DNA of 64,000 bases from Bin87 sp963668585 (GTDB lineage: Bacteria > Chloroflexota > Dehalococcoidia > Lucifugimonadales > UBA3495): contig OY764869.1 of the NCBI GenBank assembly GCA_963668585.1, forward strand, positions 1-64,000, read 5' to 3'. The number at the start of each line of letters is the position of its first letter. The first letter of the stretch is position 1. Position numbers and translations under genes: made by a program. Positions 42,550-50,672 of this stretch are shown here, piece after piece. The notes under the pieces are model-generated. The model ran no database searches and was not told the DNA's origin. It saw only the letters and a program-made list of their open reading frames with translations.

Positions 42550-42673
42550 AGAACCCCTCCCTCGGGTGCTCCTCCATTTGGGAGCCCGACGGTATATTCA
42601 CAGTATAGCAAGGATGCCGGCGGTACGCCGAACGGCGGCGCATGGATTTATCGATCCGGCGCGTTCATTGGAA

Positions 42674-42699
42674 AGGGCGGGTTGTGAAACCCGCCCCCT
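42674..42699. repeat. GGGCGGGTTGTGAAACCCGCCC palindrome
   Basis: Variant of the REP-like element, between secA and the tautomerase gene. Confidence 0.65.
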
Positions 42700-42726
42700 T
42701 GCAAAGCTGTAGAGTGGCCGCCGCCC

Positions 42727-43125
42727 TCAGTCGGCCGCAGCCGCAGCGTACCATTCGGGCCCTTCCTGTCCCGGGTCGGGCAGGACGAAACCACCTTCCA
42801 TGGTCCATGACGCCGGGTTCTCCGTGATCCGTCCGTCGATCTGCTCAGCCGGCACGCCGGCGATCTCGCCGAAAGCCTCGGTCAGGTCAGAGAGAAGTTG
42901 CTGCTTGACTTCCTCGGAGCGGCCAGCGCGGTTCCCGCCGTCCAGGAAGTAGTCGGAGCCGAACTCGGACTTCTCTCCTTCCGGTGTTTCAAAGAACGCC
43001 ACCGACACGAAACTGCGGGGCGCTCCGGTGCTGCCACAGTGGATGTCCGTGAAAGCCAGGGCAATATCCTGACGCTGTTCAAACGACAGGGCGTCTTTGG
43101 GGATGAAACAGCGGTAGTACGGCAT
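42727..43125 (-). CDS. Tautomerase family protein (cis-CaaD/Tautomerase_3-like)
   Basis: A 132-residue protein beginning MPYYRCFIP, so after Met removal it exposes the catalytic N-terminal Pro1 used by tautomerases. ALAFTDIHCGSTGAPRSFVSVAF and YFLDGGNRAGRS supply His and Arg residues like those of cis-3-chloroacrylic acid dehalogenase and related enzymes. GGAG precedes the ATG. Possible activity is keto-enol tautomerisation or hydrolytic dehalogenation of a short acid. The next gene upstream encodes a second, smaller tautomerase-like protein without Pro1. Confidence 0.75.
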   Translation of the reverse strand: MPYYRCFIPKDALSFEQRQDIALAFTDIHCGSTGAPRSFVSVAFFETPEGEKSEFGSDYFLDGGNRAGRSEEVKQQLLSDLTEAFGEIAGVPAEQIDGRITENPASWTMEGGFVLPDPGQEGPEWYAAAAAD

Positions 43126-43190
43126 GGTGTTCGCTCCTTGATTTACCAGATTCTTGTAGCGGTGTTTTTGGTTGAGGTTCTAGAAGGCAA

Positions 43191-43529
43191 TCAGACCGGG
43201 CGGCGGTCGCGCGCGGACACCACCAGTTCAGCGGTGGTGCAGCCCGTCAGTTCCATCCAGCGATCCTGTATGGTCTGCATCAGTCGGACCCGGGTTTCCT
43301 GCTCGCAGCCGGGCGGTATCTCGCCGCGCACCGCCGAAGTGGTGGAAAGCGCGCCGCCACGGAACCCGAAGCCGTGCGGTATCTCGATCCAGTTCACCGA
43401 CACATCGCCGGGCGACCCGCCCAGGATATCGGCGCTGATGCGGCCCAATTCAGCCGCCAGGGTGGGCCTCAGATCATCCGGGATGATACCTTCCTGAACG
43501 GTGCAGTTAAATGTGATCATCGATTCCAT
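43191..43529 (-). CDS. Tautomerase-like protein lacking the N-terminal proline
   Basis: About 112 residues from ATG 43529 (MESMITFNC) or 109 from ATG 43520 (MITFNC); no strong ribosome site decides. VQEGIIPDDLRPTLAAELGRISADILGG and VSVNWIEIPHGFGFRGG resemble the 4-oxalocrotonate tautomerase/MIF fold, but the second residue is Glu or Ile instead of Pro, so the usual catalytic base is absent. It may be an inactive homologue or a partner subunit for the Pro1-bearing gene 65 bases downstream. The family call is moderate. Confidence 0.6.
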   Translation of the reverse strand: MESMITFNCTVQEGIIPDDLRPTLAAELGRISADILGGSPGDVSVNWIEIPHGFGFRGGALSTTSAVRGEIPPGCEQETRVRLMQTIQDRWMELTGCTTAELVVSARDRRPV

Positions 43530-43675
43530 CCCGTTTTCGTCCGGGTTTCTGCGGCCGAAGGGTAACATAGCCGGCCGGCAGCGGGCAATCCGACTGCGCT
43601 GTTAGCCAGTCTCCCTGCAGCGCCATGCGGATGGCTCACAACAATAAACACCCAGTCACGGCCCGACGCGGACAA

Positions 43676-44677
43676 TCAGAGTCGATATGCTCGCGTCGCC
43701 GTGCCCCGGTACATCGCCGCCTTTTCGGGATCCGAGTAGCCAGCGGTCACCCGCTTGAAGGCGTTCCAGACGGTGGCGTAGGCGTACGACGCCTTGTCCA
43801 CCGGGAAGTTGCTCTCGAACATGCACCGTTCCGGTCCAAACTGCTCGATGCAATATTCCAACCAGGGCCGTATGGTTTCCGCAACCTCTTCGGAATTGGG
43901 CGGCACGTCCCTGCGGTTCCAGTCGTAGCCGCTGATGACGTTGCCGAACCCTCCAAGTTTGCAGACCACGTTGCTCCGCTCGGCCACCGCCGCAATTCCC
44001 TTCTGCCAGTCGGCGAACACCTCGTCCCGCTGTCCGGCGTAGGGGCCGACGCCCAACGGGCGACCGATGTGGTTTAGGATGATCACAGCGTTGGGGAAGG
44101 CTGCGGCCAACTCAGCCAGTTCCGCCAATTGAGTGTGGTACACCAGAGCGTCAAAACTCAAACCCATCCGTTGCAGGCGGTCGAATCCAGCCCGTAACCG
44201 GCCGTCCGAAAGCATCCCCTGCGTGTTGGCGCTGCCGGGGGACACCTCGGGGCTGGCGTCCCAAGCGCATGAGAACCGGATGCCGCGGAACCGGTTTCCG
44301 CTGGCAGCCTGGTGAGCCTCCAGCACCGGCAGCACGGCATCGCCGAGCATCAGGTTGGCGTTGGACACGATGCCGGCGGCAACCTCGGTGGGGCCGTACT
44401 GCCCGCTGGCGCTCTGGGCGGCCAGACCCTGCACAAACTCCGTTTCGCCGATGCAGCGCGTGTCCTCAGGGCCGCCGGCGCGGTACATCGAATGGCACTC
44501 GATGAAGACGGTCTGCGTGATGTTGTGGCCCCCGCCCAGATCTTCCGTGAGTTGGTCCAGCAGGTAGCGGTCGCCCGCCCGGTCCCAGAAGTGATGGTGC
44601 GGGTCGCAGATGGGCAGGTCGGGTTCGATGGCTTCCTCAACGACTTGAGCGTGCCACGCCTCGCGTTGGTTGGTCAT
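43676..44677 (-). CDS. Amidohydrolase family protein (2-pyrone-4,6-dicarboxylate lactonase-like), copy 1
   Basis: A 333-residue TIM-barrel hydrolase. Metal site HxH at ICDPHHHFWD (near residue 22); other family blocks are VFIECHSMYR, GIRFSCAWD, VIILNHIGRPLGVGPY and the C-terminal CMFESNFPVDKASY, whose Asp usually completes the site. It lacks a signal peptide. It probably opens a lactone or cleaves a small amide. A close paralogue lies at 59046 with the same motifs. GGGAG precedes the ATG. The next minus-strand gene upstream is a carboxymuconolactone decarboxylase-like protein. Confidence 0.88.
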   Translation of the reverse strand: MTNQREAWHAQVVEEAIEPDLPICDPHHHFWDRAGDRYLLDQLTEDLGGGHNITQTVFIECHSMYRAGGPEDTRCIGETEFVQGLAAQSASGQYGPTEVAAGIVSNANLMLGDAVLPVLEAHQAASGNRFRGIRFSCAWDASPEVSPGSANTQGMLSDGRLRAGFDRLQRMGLSFDALVYHTQLAELAELAAAFPNAVIILNHIGRPLGVGPYAGQRDEVFADWQKGIAAVAERSNVVCKLGGFGNVISGYDWNRRDVPPNSEEVAETIRPWLEYCIEQFGPERCMFESNFPVDKASYAYATVWNAFKRVTAGYSDPEKAAMYRGTATRAYRL

Positions 44678-44727
44678 TGCGGTACTCCCTGCTGGTGGTG
44701 GGCAACTGAACTGGGCGGGGAAAACTA

Positions 44728-45285
44728 CTAGATTGGCAGCGGCGCTTCGGTGATGTTGTCCGGAAGCTCCACCCCAAATGCGTTGACGTTGAACGCCAGC
44801 ATGGCGTAGCAGCCCATCAGCGTGGTCAACTCCGTGGCGCCATTGACGCCGAACTGGTCCACCACCGTGTCGAACGCCGCCTGGCTCACTCGGCGAGTTC
44901 GGAAGAACTCGCGGCCATAGTTGATCACGGCAAGCTCGTCGGCTGCAGGGTCGGGCAATTCCTGCCGGTCGCGCAGGGCGTCCACAAGCTTGTCACTCAG
45001 ACCTGCCTGGCGCGCCGGCGGCGCGTGGGCGTTCCAGATGAACTGGCAGTCGTTCTCCCGCGCTGCCACCAGCATGGCAAGCTCGCGGATGCGCGGAACC
45101 AGCGACGTATCGGTGCGCAGATACAGTGCGAGCCCGAGCGCGCGTTGGGCGACTTCGGGGGCGTTGAGCATCACCGAGCCGGGGCCGGTGGTCGGCACCT
45201 CGCCACGGTCGGCTACGAACGCATCAAAGGCGGCTCGTTCCCGTTCAGGGACCGATTCGCGAGTTACCGTTGGAGTTCTGGCCAT
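44728..45285 (-). CDS. Carboxymuconolactone decarboxylase family protein
   Basis: A 185-residue alpha-helical protein of the CMD/AhpD-like fold. The start ATG at 45285 follows GGGAGG, so longer frames are rejected. Core: RIRELAMLVAARENDCQFIWNAHAPPARQAG. The AhpD CxxC pair is replaced by a single Cys (NDCQFIW), pointing to CMD-like rather than peroxidase-reductase function. VINYGREFFRTRRVSQAAFD and LTTLMGCYAMLAFNVNAF complete the fold. It sits in a cluster with amidohydrolase and SnoaL-like genes, plausibly one catabolic unit. Confidence 0.82.
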   Translation of the reverse strand: MARTPTVTRESVPERERAAFDAFVADRGEVPTTGPGSVMLNAPEVAQRALGLALYLRTDTSLVPRIRELAMLVAARENDCQFIWNAHAPPARQAGLSDKLVDALRDRQELPDPAADELAVINYGREFFRTRRVSQAAFDTVVDQFGVNGATELTTLMGCYAMLAFNVNAFGVELPDNITEAPLPI

Positions 45286-45419
45286 GATGTCCTCCCTTGG
45301 AGCAGGTTTGTGGCAGTCTACACCATTCATGTCATGCCGGACTTTGGGCACGCTTTGCAGCATTCGCCATTTGCGACAGGAGATGCCGGGCCGCCCGACA
45401 GCCAGAGGTGAGCCACTAT

Positions 45420-45824
45420 CTACGGGGCGAAACTGGACCGGGCCTGAGCCCCCCACCGTCCGTTGGCCCACGTCATGATCCACAGGGAACGGTAGGTTGC
45501 AATCGCCGCGCCGGTGGCGTCGCACCGGGTGAACTGGATCAGCACATGAACCTTGTGTTCGGAGCTGTGCAGAACCTCGGTGGAATCCAGGATGGTGTGG
45601 TGCCAGTCGGGTCCGGCCCGCTGGTAAAAGTCGCGCAGATATGTAGCCTCCAGCTCGCCGCGGTCGTGCCAGATGGCCACGCCGGCTCCGGAAACTCTCA
45701 CATGGGGCAGATGCAGCAGGGCCAGTAGGGCGTTGTCATCGTGAGCGTTCAGCGCGGCCATGAATCCTTCGATGGCGGCGACCGCCCCAGCCGCGCTATC
45801 CGGCCATTGATTTTCGTTCGTCAT
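45420..45824 (-). CDS. SnoaL/NTF2-like protein
   Basis: A 134-residue alpha/beta cone-fold protein. AAIEGFMAALNAHDDNALLALLH is the usual first helix pair; HHTILDSTEVLHSSEHKVHVLIQFTR and YRSLWIMTWANGRWGAQARSS form the sheet. Such proteins are small-ligand enzymes (isomerases, hydrolases) or binding proteins. Ligand unknown. No strong ribosome site ahead of the ATG. Same direction as the decarboxylase-like gene. Confidence 0.72.
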   Translation of the reverse strand: MTNENQWPDSAAGAVAAIEGFMAALNAHDDNALLALLHLPHVRVSGAGVAIWHDRGELEATYLRDFYQRAGPDWHHTILDSTEVLHSSEHKVHVLIQFTRCDATGAAIATYRSLWIMTWANGRWGAQARSSFAP

Positions 45825-45873
45825 TCTCTACCACCCGATCGCATTTCCCACGGTTGTCTATCCGACCGGCCGG

Positions 45874-46512
45874 TCAGTTGCGGTCAAAAATCCAGCGGGC
45901 CACGTCAAACACGAAACCCGGCAGCACGTCTTCACCCGACAATTCGGACGGATCGTCCAGCCGTTCGGGTTCGTCAGCGCCTGACCGGTAAACGTACACC
46001 CGGCGATTGGCAGCGTCGATGAGCCAGCCGAGCAACGCGCCGTTCTCCTGGTACAGCCGCATCTTGGCCTGCAGCGGCGCCAGGTTGTCGGACGTTGAAC
46101 GGATCTCAACGACAAAGTCGGGGCAGAACGGGTGAGCATCGCCGGCCACGTGCGGGTGAGCGTCCCACTTCTCCTGGGAAGTCCACGAAGCGTCGGGCAC
46201 GAGCACGCCACCGTTGGGCATCAGAAACGCCGCATTGGAGTTTCTGGGGTGCCCGCCATGGTCGTCCGTCCAGAACAACAGCCGGCCAAATGTTTGACCC
46301 TCATGGTCGTCACTTGGATGGTGCACTGGTGGCATTGCAATGATTTCCCCCCCAGGGCTGAGTTCAAACTGCCAGGTGTTTTGACTGTTTTGGTGGCAGA
46401 AGCTGACGAACAGCTTTTCCAACTCCCGCCCTGAGGCGGATATCCCCAGGTGCTTGGGATCAATTACCAGCGCGTTGTCCTGCCAGATACGTGATTCTGT
46501 GGCCGTAGTCAT
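45874..46512 (-). CDS. Uma2 family (DUF820) PD-(D/E)XK-like protein, copy 1
   Basis: A 212-residue protein. Fold blocks: FELSPGGEIIAMPPVHHPSDDHEG, then LVPDASW and PDFVVEIRSTSDNLAPLQAKMRLYQENGALLGWLID. These include the D-x(n)-ExK-like positions of Uma2 nuclease-like proteins (D in PDAS, E in VVEIRS). Role in bacteria is unknown; the family is expanded in cyanobacteria and Chloroflexota. A second copy is at 52411. It ends about 50 bases before the SnoaL-like gene on the same strand. Confidence 0.8.
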   Translation of the reverse strand: MTTATESRIWQDNALVIDPKHLGISASGRELEKLFVSFCHQNSQNTWQFELSPGGEIIAMPPVHHPSDDHEGQTFGRLLFWTDDHGGHPRNSNAAFLMPNGGVLVPDASWTSQEKWDAHPHVAGDAHPFCPDFVVEIRSTSDNLAPLQAKMRLYQENGALLGWLIDAANRRVYVYRSGADEPERLDDPSELSGEDVLPGFVFDVARWIFDRN

Positions 46513-46604
46513 GATTGTCCCCGCTGAGGTTGACGGTAATTGCCGACGCCATTATACCGCCTGCCGGATCATTGCCCGGTCCTGCGGTACGACGCCGCAT
46601 CCGT

Positions 46605-46612
46605 GCTAGAAT
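46605..46612 (+). promoter_or_regulatory. Extended -10 element (TGCTAGAAT)
   Basis: TAGAAT at 46607-46612 preceded by TGC, upstream of the alpha/beta hydrolase GTG at 46646. Similar to the elements at 3819, 59001 and 63868. Confidence 0.45.
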
Positions 46613-46645
46613 CGGCCACGATACGCATACCCCTGAGGTGCACAC

Positions 46646-47428
46646 GTGAGCAGCGCAAAAATCAACGGAATAGACCTGCACTACCAGCGATTCGGCGAAG
46701 GCGAAGCCATGGTGTTCGCGCACGGCGCGGGCGGAAACCTGCTCAGTTGGTGGCAGCAGATACCCTTCTTCTCTCAGCGATATCAGTGCGTGACTTTCGA
46801 CCATCGCGGATTCGGCCATTCGCTGGACGTGCCCGAGGGTCCCGGTGCAGCATCCTTCGTTGACGACCTGCGCGGATTGCTGGACCATCTTGAAATCGAG
46901 TCGGCCCACCTGGTCGCCCAGTCCATGGGTGGACGCACCATGCTCGGATTCGCCGCCAGGTATCCACACCGCGTCAAGACCCTGGTGATGGCCGATACCG
47001 TCGGCGGCATGACCGTGCCGGAAGTGCTGGCGGAACAGAGCATGTGGGTGGCGACGCACCCCAGGCCCACCGAGATCATGTACCGCGCCGTGTCCCCGGT
47101 GTTCGTCAAGCGGAATCCGGAACTGGCAAATCTGTACCGGCAGATTTCCCTCACCAACCCCGAGCGCCATATCCCGCCGGGCGGGATGCCGGCAGGACCG
47201 GGTCCCGAAGAGTTGGCGGGAATGAATATTCCGACGCTGTTCTTCGTGGGCGAGGACGACCAGATCGCGCCTCCACAGGTGATCGCCGCCGCCTCGCGCG
47301 CCATCCCCGGATCGAAGATGTTGCGGGTACCCGAAGCGGGCCACTCGGTGTATTTCGAGAAACCGGAGATCTTCAACTTCGAGGTGCTGCGGTTTATCGA
47401 ATCCGCAGAGGCTGGCAAATCAGCATGA
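46646..47428 (+). CDS. Alpha/beta hydrolase
   Basis: A 260-residue hydrolase. GTG start with GAGGTG ahead. Features: VFAHGAGGNLLSWWQQIPFF (oxyanion-hole HG), TFDHRGFGHSLD, the nucleophile elbow LVAQSMGGRTMLGFA (Ser near residue 94), TLFFVGEDDQIAPPQ (acid Asp) and PEAGHSVYFEKP (His near 233). Typical of esterases or C-C bond hydrolases of the ring-fission type. ATGA overlap with the enoyl-CoA hydratase gene shows the two are cotranslated. Confidence 0.9.
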   Translation: MSSAKINGIDLHYQRFGEGEAMVFAHGAGGNLLSWWQQIPFFSQRYQCVTFDHRGFGHSLDVPEGPGAASFVDDLRGLLDHLEIESAHLVAQSMGGRTMLGFAARYPHRVKTLVMADTVGGMTVPEVLAEQSMWVATHPRPTEIMYRAVSPVFVKRNPELANLYRQISLTNPERHIPPGGMPAGPGPEELAGMNIPTLFFVGEDDQIAPPQVIAAASRAIPGSKMLRVPEAGHSVYFEKPEIFNFEVLRFIESAEAGKSA

Positions 47429-48192
47429 CCTCAGGCATCAACATCGCACGACAGGGCGCCGTCGCCACCGTGGAAATCAACGGCCGAACGCACCTGAACC
47501 TGCTGGGACCCCACGTTTTCAAGGAACTGACCGAAGTGGCCGCACAGTGCGGGCAGGACGAATCGTTGCGGGCCATCATCCTGCGGGGAGCGGGAGATCG
47601 GGCGTTTTCGGCAGGCGTTGACCTGCGCGAAATGAAGGACCTGGAGCCCCTGTCAGCAGAGCGGTTCATCAGGTCGCTGCACGCCGCGGCGCGCGGATTG
47701 CTGCACTCGCCGCTGCCGGTGGTGGCGTCGATTCACGGCCCCTGCCTCGGAGGCGCTTTCGAGTTGGCATTGGCGTGTGATATCCGCGTCGCCGCCGATG
47801 ATGCCATATTCGGGCTGCCCGAGGTCCGCGTCGGCTTGCCTTCAGTGATCGAGGCGTCGCTGCTCCCGCCCACGGTGGGATTGGGGCGCGCGCGGAGGAT
47901 GCTGCTCACCGGGGAAACCGTGGAAGCTCAGGAAGCCCTGAACATCGGACTGGTGGACAAGGTGGTCCCGAAAGCCGATCTGGATCAGGCCGCCTGGGAA
48001 ATGGCCCAAACCTTCCTGGGCATGGGCCGTTACATCCTGGCCACCCAGAAGCAGATCGTGTCCGCCTGGATGGAGATGAGCGAGGAAGCGGCCGCCGAGT
48101 ACAGCATCAAGGCCTTCGCCCTCTGCTTCAATACACCGTATCCCAAAGAAGCGATGACCGCCTTCCTGGAAAAACGGCCACCCCAATTCTGA
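47425..48192 (+). CDS. Enoyl-CoA hydratase/isomerase family protein
   Basis: A 255-residue crotonase-fold protein. ATG at 47425 overlaps the stop of the preceding gene. RAIILRGAGDRAFSAGVDLREMKDL is the first oxyanion segment, and ASIHGPCLGGAFELALACDIRVAADDAIFGLPEVRVGLPS the second, with a Glu in LPEVRVG. It acts on a CoA thioester in a degradation pathway, probably together with the upstream hydrolase and the nitroreductases downstream. Exact reaction (hydratase, isomerase, hydrolase) cannot be assigned. Confidence 0.9.
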   Translation: MTSGINIARQGAVATVEINGRTHLNLLGPHVFKELTEVAAQCGQDESLRAIILRGAGDRAFSAGVDLREMKDLEPLSAERFIRSLHAAARGLLHSPLPVVASIHGPCLGGAFELALACDIRVAADDAIFGLPEVRVGLPSVIEASLLPPTVGLGRARRMLLTGETVEAQEALNIGLVDKVVPKADLDQAAWEMAQTFLGMGRYILATQKQIVSAWMEMSEEAAAEYSIKAFALCFNTPYPKEAMTAFLEKRPPQF

Positions 48193-48211
48193 TACGCCGG
48201 AGGTTCATACC

Positions 48212-48853
48212 ATGCCCGAAGGAACCGAACTGTTTCACATCATGCGCACCACCCGCGCCATGCGGCGGTTGAAGCCGGACCCCGTGCCGGACGAGTTGGT
48301 CCACCAGATCCTGCAGGCCGGCCAGTGGGCCGCCAACGGCGGGGCCAACCAGCGCTGGAGATTCCTGGTCGTCAAGGACCGGAGCATCAAGGAGCAGGTT
48401 CAGCAGTGGTACAAGAAGGCGTTTGACGAGGTGGTGGGGCCGCGCTATCTGGGCAGCGAACCGCCTCCCGGCTCCAGCCCCGGACGCTACCGCCGTCAGC
48501 ACGACGCCGTCGAGTACCTGACCGACCATTACCACGAAGCGCCGGTATGGATCGTGGCCTGCCAGGACGACGGCGAAGAGACGCCGACCCGCGGGTCCGG
48601 CGCGTCAATCTATCCTGCAGTGCAGAATATGCTGCTGGCGACCCGCGCGTTGGGCTTGGGCTCAACGCTGACCAGCCGGCACCTGCGCCACGCTAACGAG
48701 GTGGACGAGATCCTGGGTCTGCCGCAGGGCGTCCATTCGTACGCGATTCTCCCCATCGGCTACCCCATGGGAAACTTCGGGCCGGTGCGACGCGGGCCGT
48801 TGTCGGACGTGGTGTATCAGGACCGGTGGGGCGAGCCTTACATCGCTGACTGA
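48212..48853 (+). CDS. Nitroreductase family protein, 213 aa
   Basis: An FMN-dependent NAD(P)H oxidoreductase fold. MRTTRAMRRLKPDPVPDELVHQILQAGQWAANGGANQRWRF is the FMN phosphate and ring region (R near residues 11-16). ASIYPAVQNMLLATRALGLGSTLTSRH and ILPIGYPMGNFGP form the rest. CGGAGG precedes the ATG. Followed by a shorter paralogue at 48919, so a heterodimer or two related activities are possible. Confidence 0.87.
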   Translation: MPEGTELFHIMRTTRAMRRLKPDPVPDELVHQILQAGQWAANGGANQRWRFLVVKDRSIKEQVQQWYKKAFDEVVGPRYLGSEPPPGSSPGRYRRQHDAVEYLTDHYHEAPVWIVACQDDGEETPTRGSGASIYPAVQNMLLATRALGLGSTLTSRHLRHANEVDEILGLPQGVHSYAILPIGYPMGNFGPVRRGPLSDVVYQDRWGEPYIAD

Positions 48854-48918
48854 CTGAACATCGCTGACTGACTGATACGCGAGGGTCACCGGCCCAAAGC
48901 ATCACTGGAGGTTTCGAC

Positions 48919-49437
48919 ATGGAAGTATTTGAAAACATCAGGCGGCGACGCACCATCCGGGACTTCAAGCCGGACCCCGTGCCCGACGACGTGCTGCACC
49001 GAATGTTGCAGGCCGCTCGATGGGCGCCCAGTTCCAGCAACACCCAACCGTGGCACTTCATCGTGGTGCGCAACCGGGACACCATCGCGGAGTTGGGCCG
49101 CATCTGCACACAGGGAACCTTCATCGGTCAGGCCCCCCTGGCCATCGCCGTGGTGATGGGAGAAACCCGCCGCCCGCAGTTGGATGCCGGCCGCGCCCTG
49201 CAGCAGATGGAGTTGGTCGCCTGGTCGGAAGGCCTGGGCACCTGTTTCGTCGGCATACGGGGCGAGCAGCAGACGGAGGTCAAGAACCTGCTGGGCATCC
49301 CCGACGATATGGAACTGGTGACAGTGTTGCCCTTCGGCTACCGGATCATGCGGCCGGCGGGAACCGGCACCCCGCGCAAGCCCATGTCCGAGATCACCCA
49401 CGGCGAACGATTCGGACAGGAACTGAGTTTCGGATAG
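48919..49437 (+). CDS. Nitroreductase family protein, 172 aa
   Basis: A shorter FMN-binding nitroreductase. MEVFENIRRRRTIRDFKPDPVPDDVLHRMLQAARWAPSSSNTQPWHFIVVR is the FMN-binding block, and QQMELVAWSEGLGTCFVGIRGEQ and TVLPFGYRIM complete the domain. At 172 residues it is minimal for the family. GGAGG precedes the ATG. It is the fourth gene of an apparent plus-strand operon (46646-50571) with hydrolase, enoyl-CoA hydratase, nitroreductase and MetE-core genes. Confidence 0.87.
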   Translation: MEVFENIRRRRTIRDFKPDPVPDDVLHRMLQAARWAPSSSNTQPWHFIVVRNRDTIAELGRICTQGTFIGQAPLAIAVVMGETRRPQLDAGRALQQMELVAWSEGLGTCFVGIRGEQQTEVKNLLGIPDDMELVTVLPFGYRIMRPAGTGTPRKPMSEITHGERFGQELSFG

Positions 49438-49458
49438 GTCGCAAGGGAGGACCGCACC

Positions 49459-50571
49459 ATGCCCGAAACCTACCGGGCCGACCACGTGGGCAGCCTGCTC
49501 CGTCCGCGCGAAGTGGCGGAAGCCAGGGCCGCCTTCCAGCAGGGCCACCTTGACGGCAGCCAATTGCGGGAGATAGAAGACCGCGCCATCCTGGACGCGC
49601 TGAAACGGCAGCAAGCCGCCGGTGTCCATGTTTTTACCGACGGGGAGTACCGGCGAACCGGGTTTCAGAACGACCTCATAGATGCGGTGGAAGGGTTCGT
49701 TACACCCGAGATTCCGGCGGTGGTGCGGATCTGGCAGGGGCCAGGCGGCGAACCCGCCGAGCAGGGCACACGCCAGGTCGTTGGGTCAAAACTGCGGCAG
49801 ATGCGCGGACTGACCGAAAACCAGCGGGAGTTTCTGCAAGCCAACGCCCCCGGGCCCGTCAAGGTCACCGTACCCAGCCCCAGCCAGTTCCCGGCGATCA
49901 GCTTTCAGGCGGGTGTGACGGACGCCTTCTACGCGACGCGCTCAGAGTTGCTGTGGGAGATCGCAGGGTTCATCAAAGCCGAGATCGCGACCCTGCTGGA
50001 ATCGGGCGTGGAATACATCCAGATCGACGCGCCCCGCTATAGCTACTATGTTGACCCAATCTGGCGACAGCACCTGCGCGACCTGGGAGAGGATCCCGAC
50101 GCCATGTTCGAGGAGGCCGTCGCTGCCGACAACTTCTGCCTTGAAGGAGCGCAGCGTCCCAACGCCACCATCGCCCTGCACATTTGTCGCGGCAACAACC
50201 AGAGCAAGTGGTACGCGCAGGGCGGTTACGAGGCCATAGCCGAAAGGCTGTTCGGCACGCTCGCCGTGGACCGGTTCCTGCTGGAATACGACACGGGTCG
50301 GGCGGGGACTTTCGAGCCCCTGCGGTTCATGCCGGCGGACAAGATGGTCGTGCTCGGACTGGTCAGCAGCAAGGACTCCACGCTGGAGTCGCCCGACTAC
50401 CTGATCGAGCGGATCGAAGAAGCCAGTGCATACGTGCCGCTGGATCGGCTGGCGCTGAGTCCGCAGTGCGGTTTCGCGTCAACGGCGGCCGGCAACCTCC
50501 TCACCGAGGACGAGCAGTGGCGCAAACTGGAGTTGGTGGCGGAGACGTGCCGGGGGGTTTGGGGGGAGTGA
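49459..50571 (+). CDS. Cobalamin-independent methionine synthase-like (MetE core) protein
   Basis: A 370-residue protein equivalent to the C-terminal catalytic half of MetE (full MetE is about 750). It begins RADHVGSLLRP, family-typical. The zinc ligands His and Cys are in ALHICRGN, Glu in LLEYDTGRAG and Cys in LSPQCGFASTAAGN. VFTDGEYRRTGFQ and QIDAPRYSYYV are substrate-region segments. Such short forms often transfer methyl groups from donors other than folate polyglutamate, or work in xenobiotic metabolism. Last gene of the plus-strand cluster. Confidence 0.86.
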   Translation: MPETYRADHVGSLLRPREVAEARAAFQQGHLDGSQLREIEDRAILDALKRQQAAGVHVFTDGEYRRTGFQNDLIDAVEGFVTPEIPAVVRIWQGPGGEPAEQGTRQVVGSKLRQMRGLTENQREFLQANAPGPVKVTVPSPSQFPAISFQAGVTDAFYATRSELLWEIAGFIKAEIATLLESGVEYIQIDAPRYSYYVDPIWRQHLRDLGEDPDAMFEEAVAADNFCLEGAQRPNATIALHICRGNNQSKWYAQGGYEAIAERLFGTLAVDRFLLEYDTGRAGTFEPLRFMPADKMVVLGLVSSKDSTLESPDYLIERIEEASAYVPLDRLALSPQCGFASTAAGNLLTEDEQWRKLELVAETCRGVWGE

Positions 50572-50605
50572 CGGCGAATTAAACCGCCGCGCGGGTAACA
50601 GAATC

Positions 50606-50631
50606 GGGGCAGGTTTGAAACCTGCCCCTAC
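50606..50631. repeat. GGGGCAGGTTTGAAACCTGCCCC palindrome
   Basis: A perfect copy of the REP-like element between two convergent genes (50571 and 50673). Confidence 0.8.
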
Positions 50632-50672
50632 AAGCACGGTCCTTTCAACAGCGCAACGGCTGACCAGGATGC

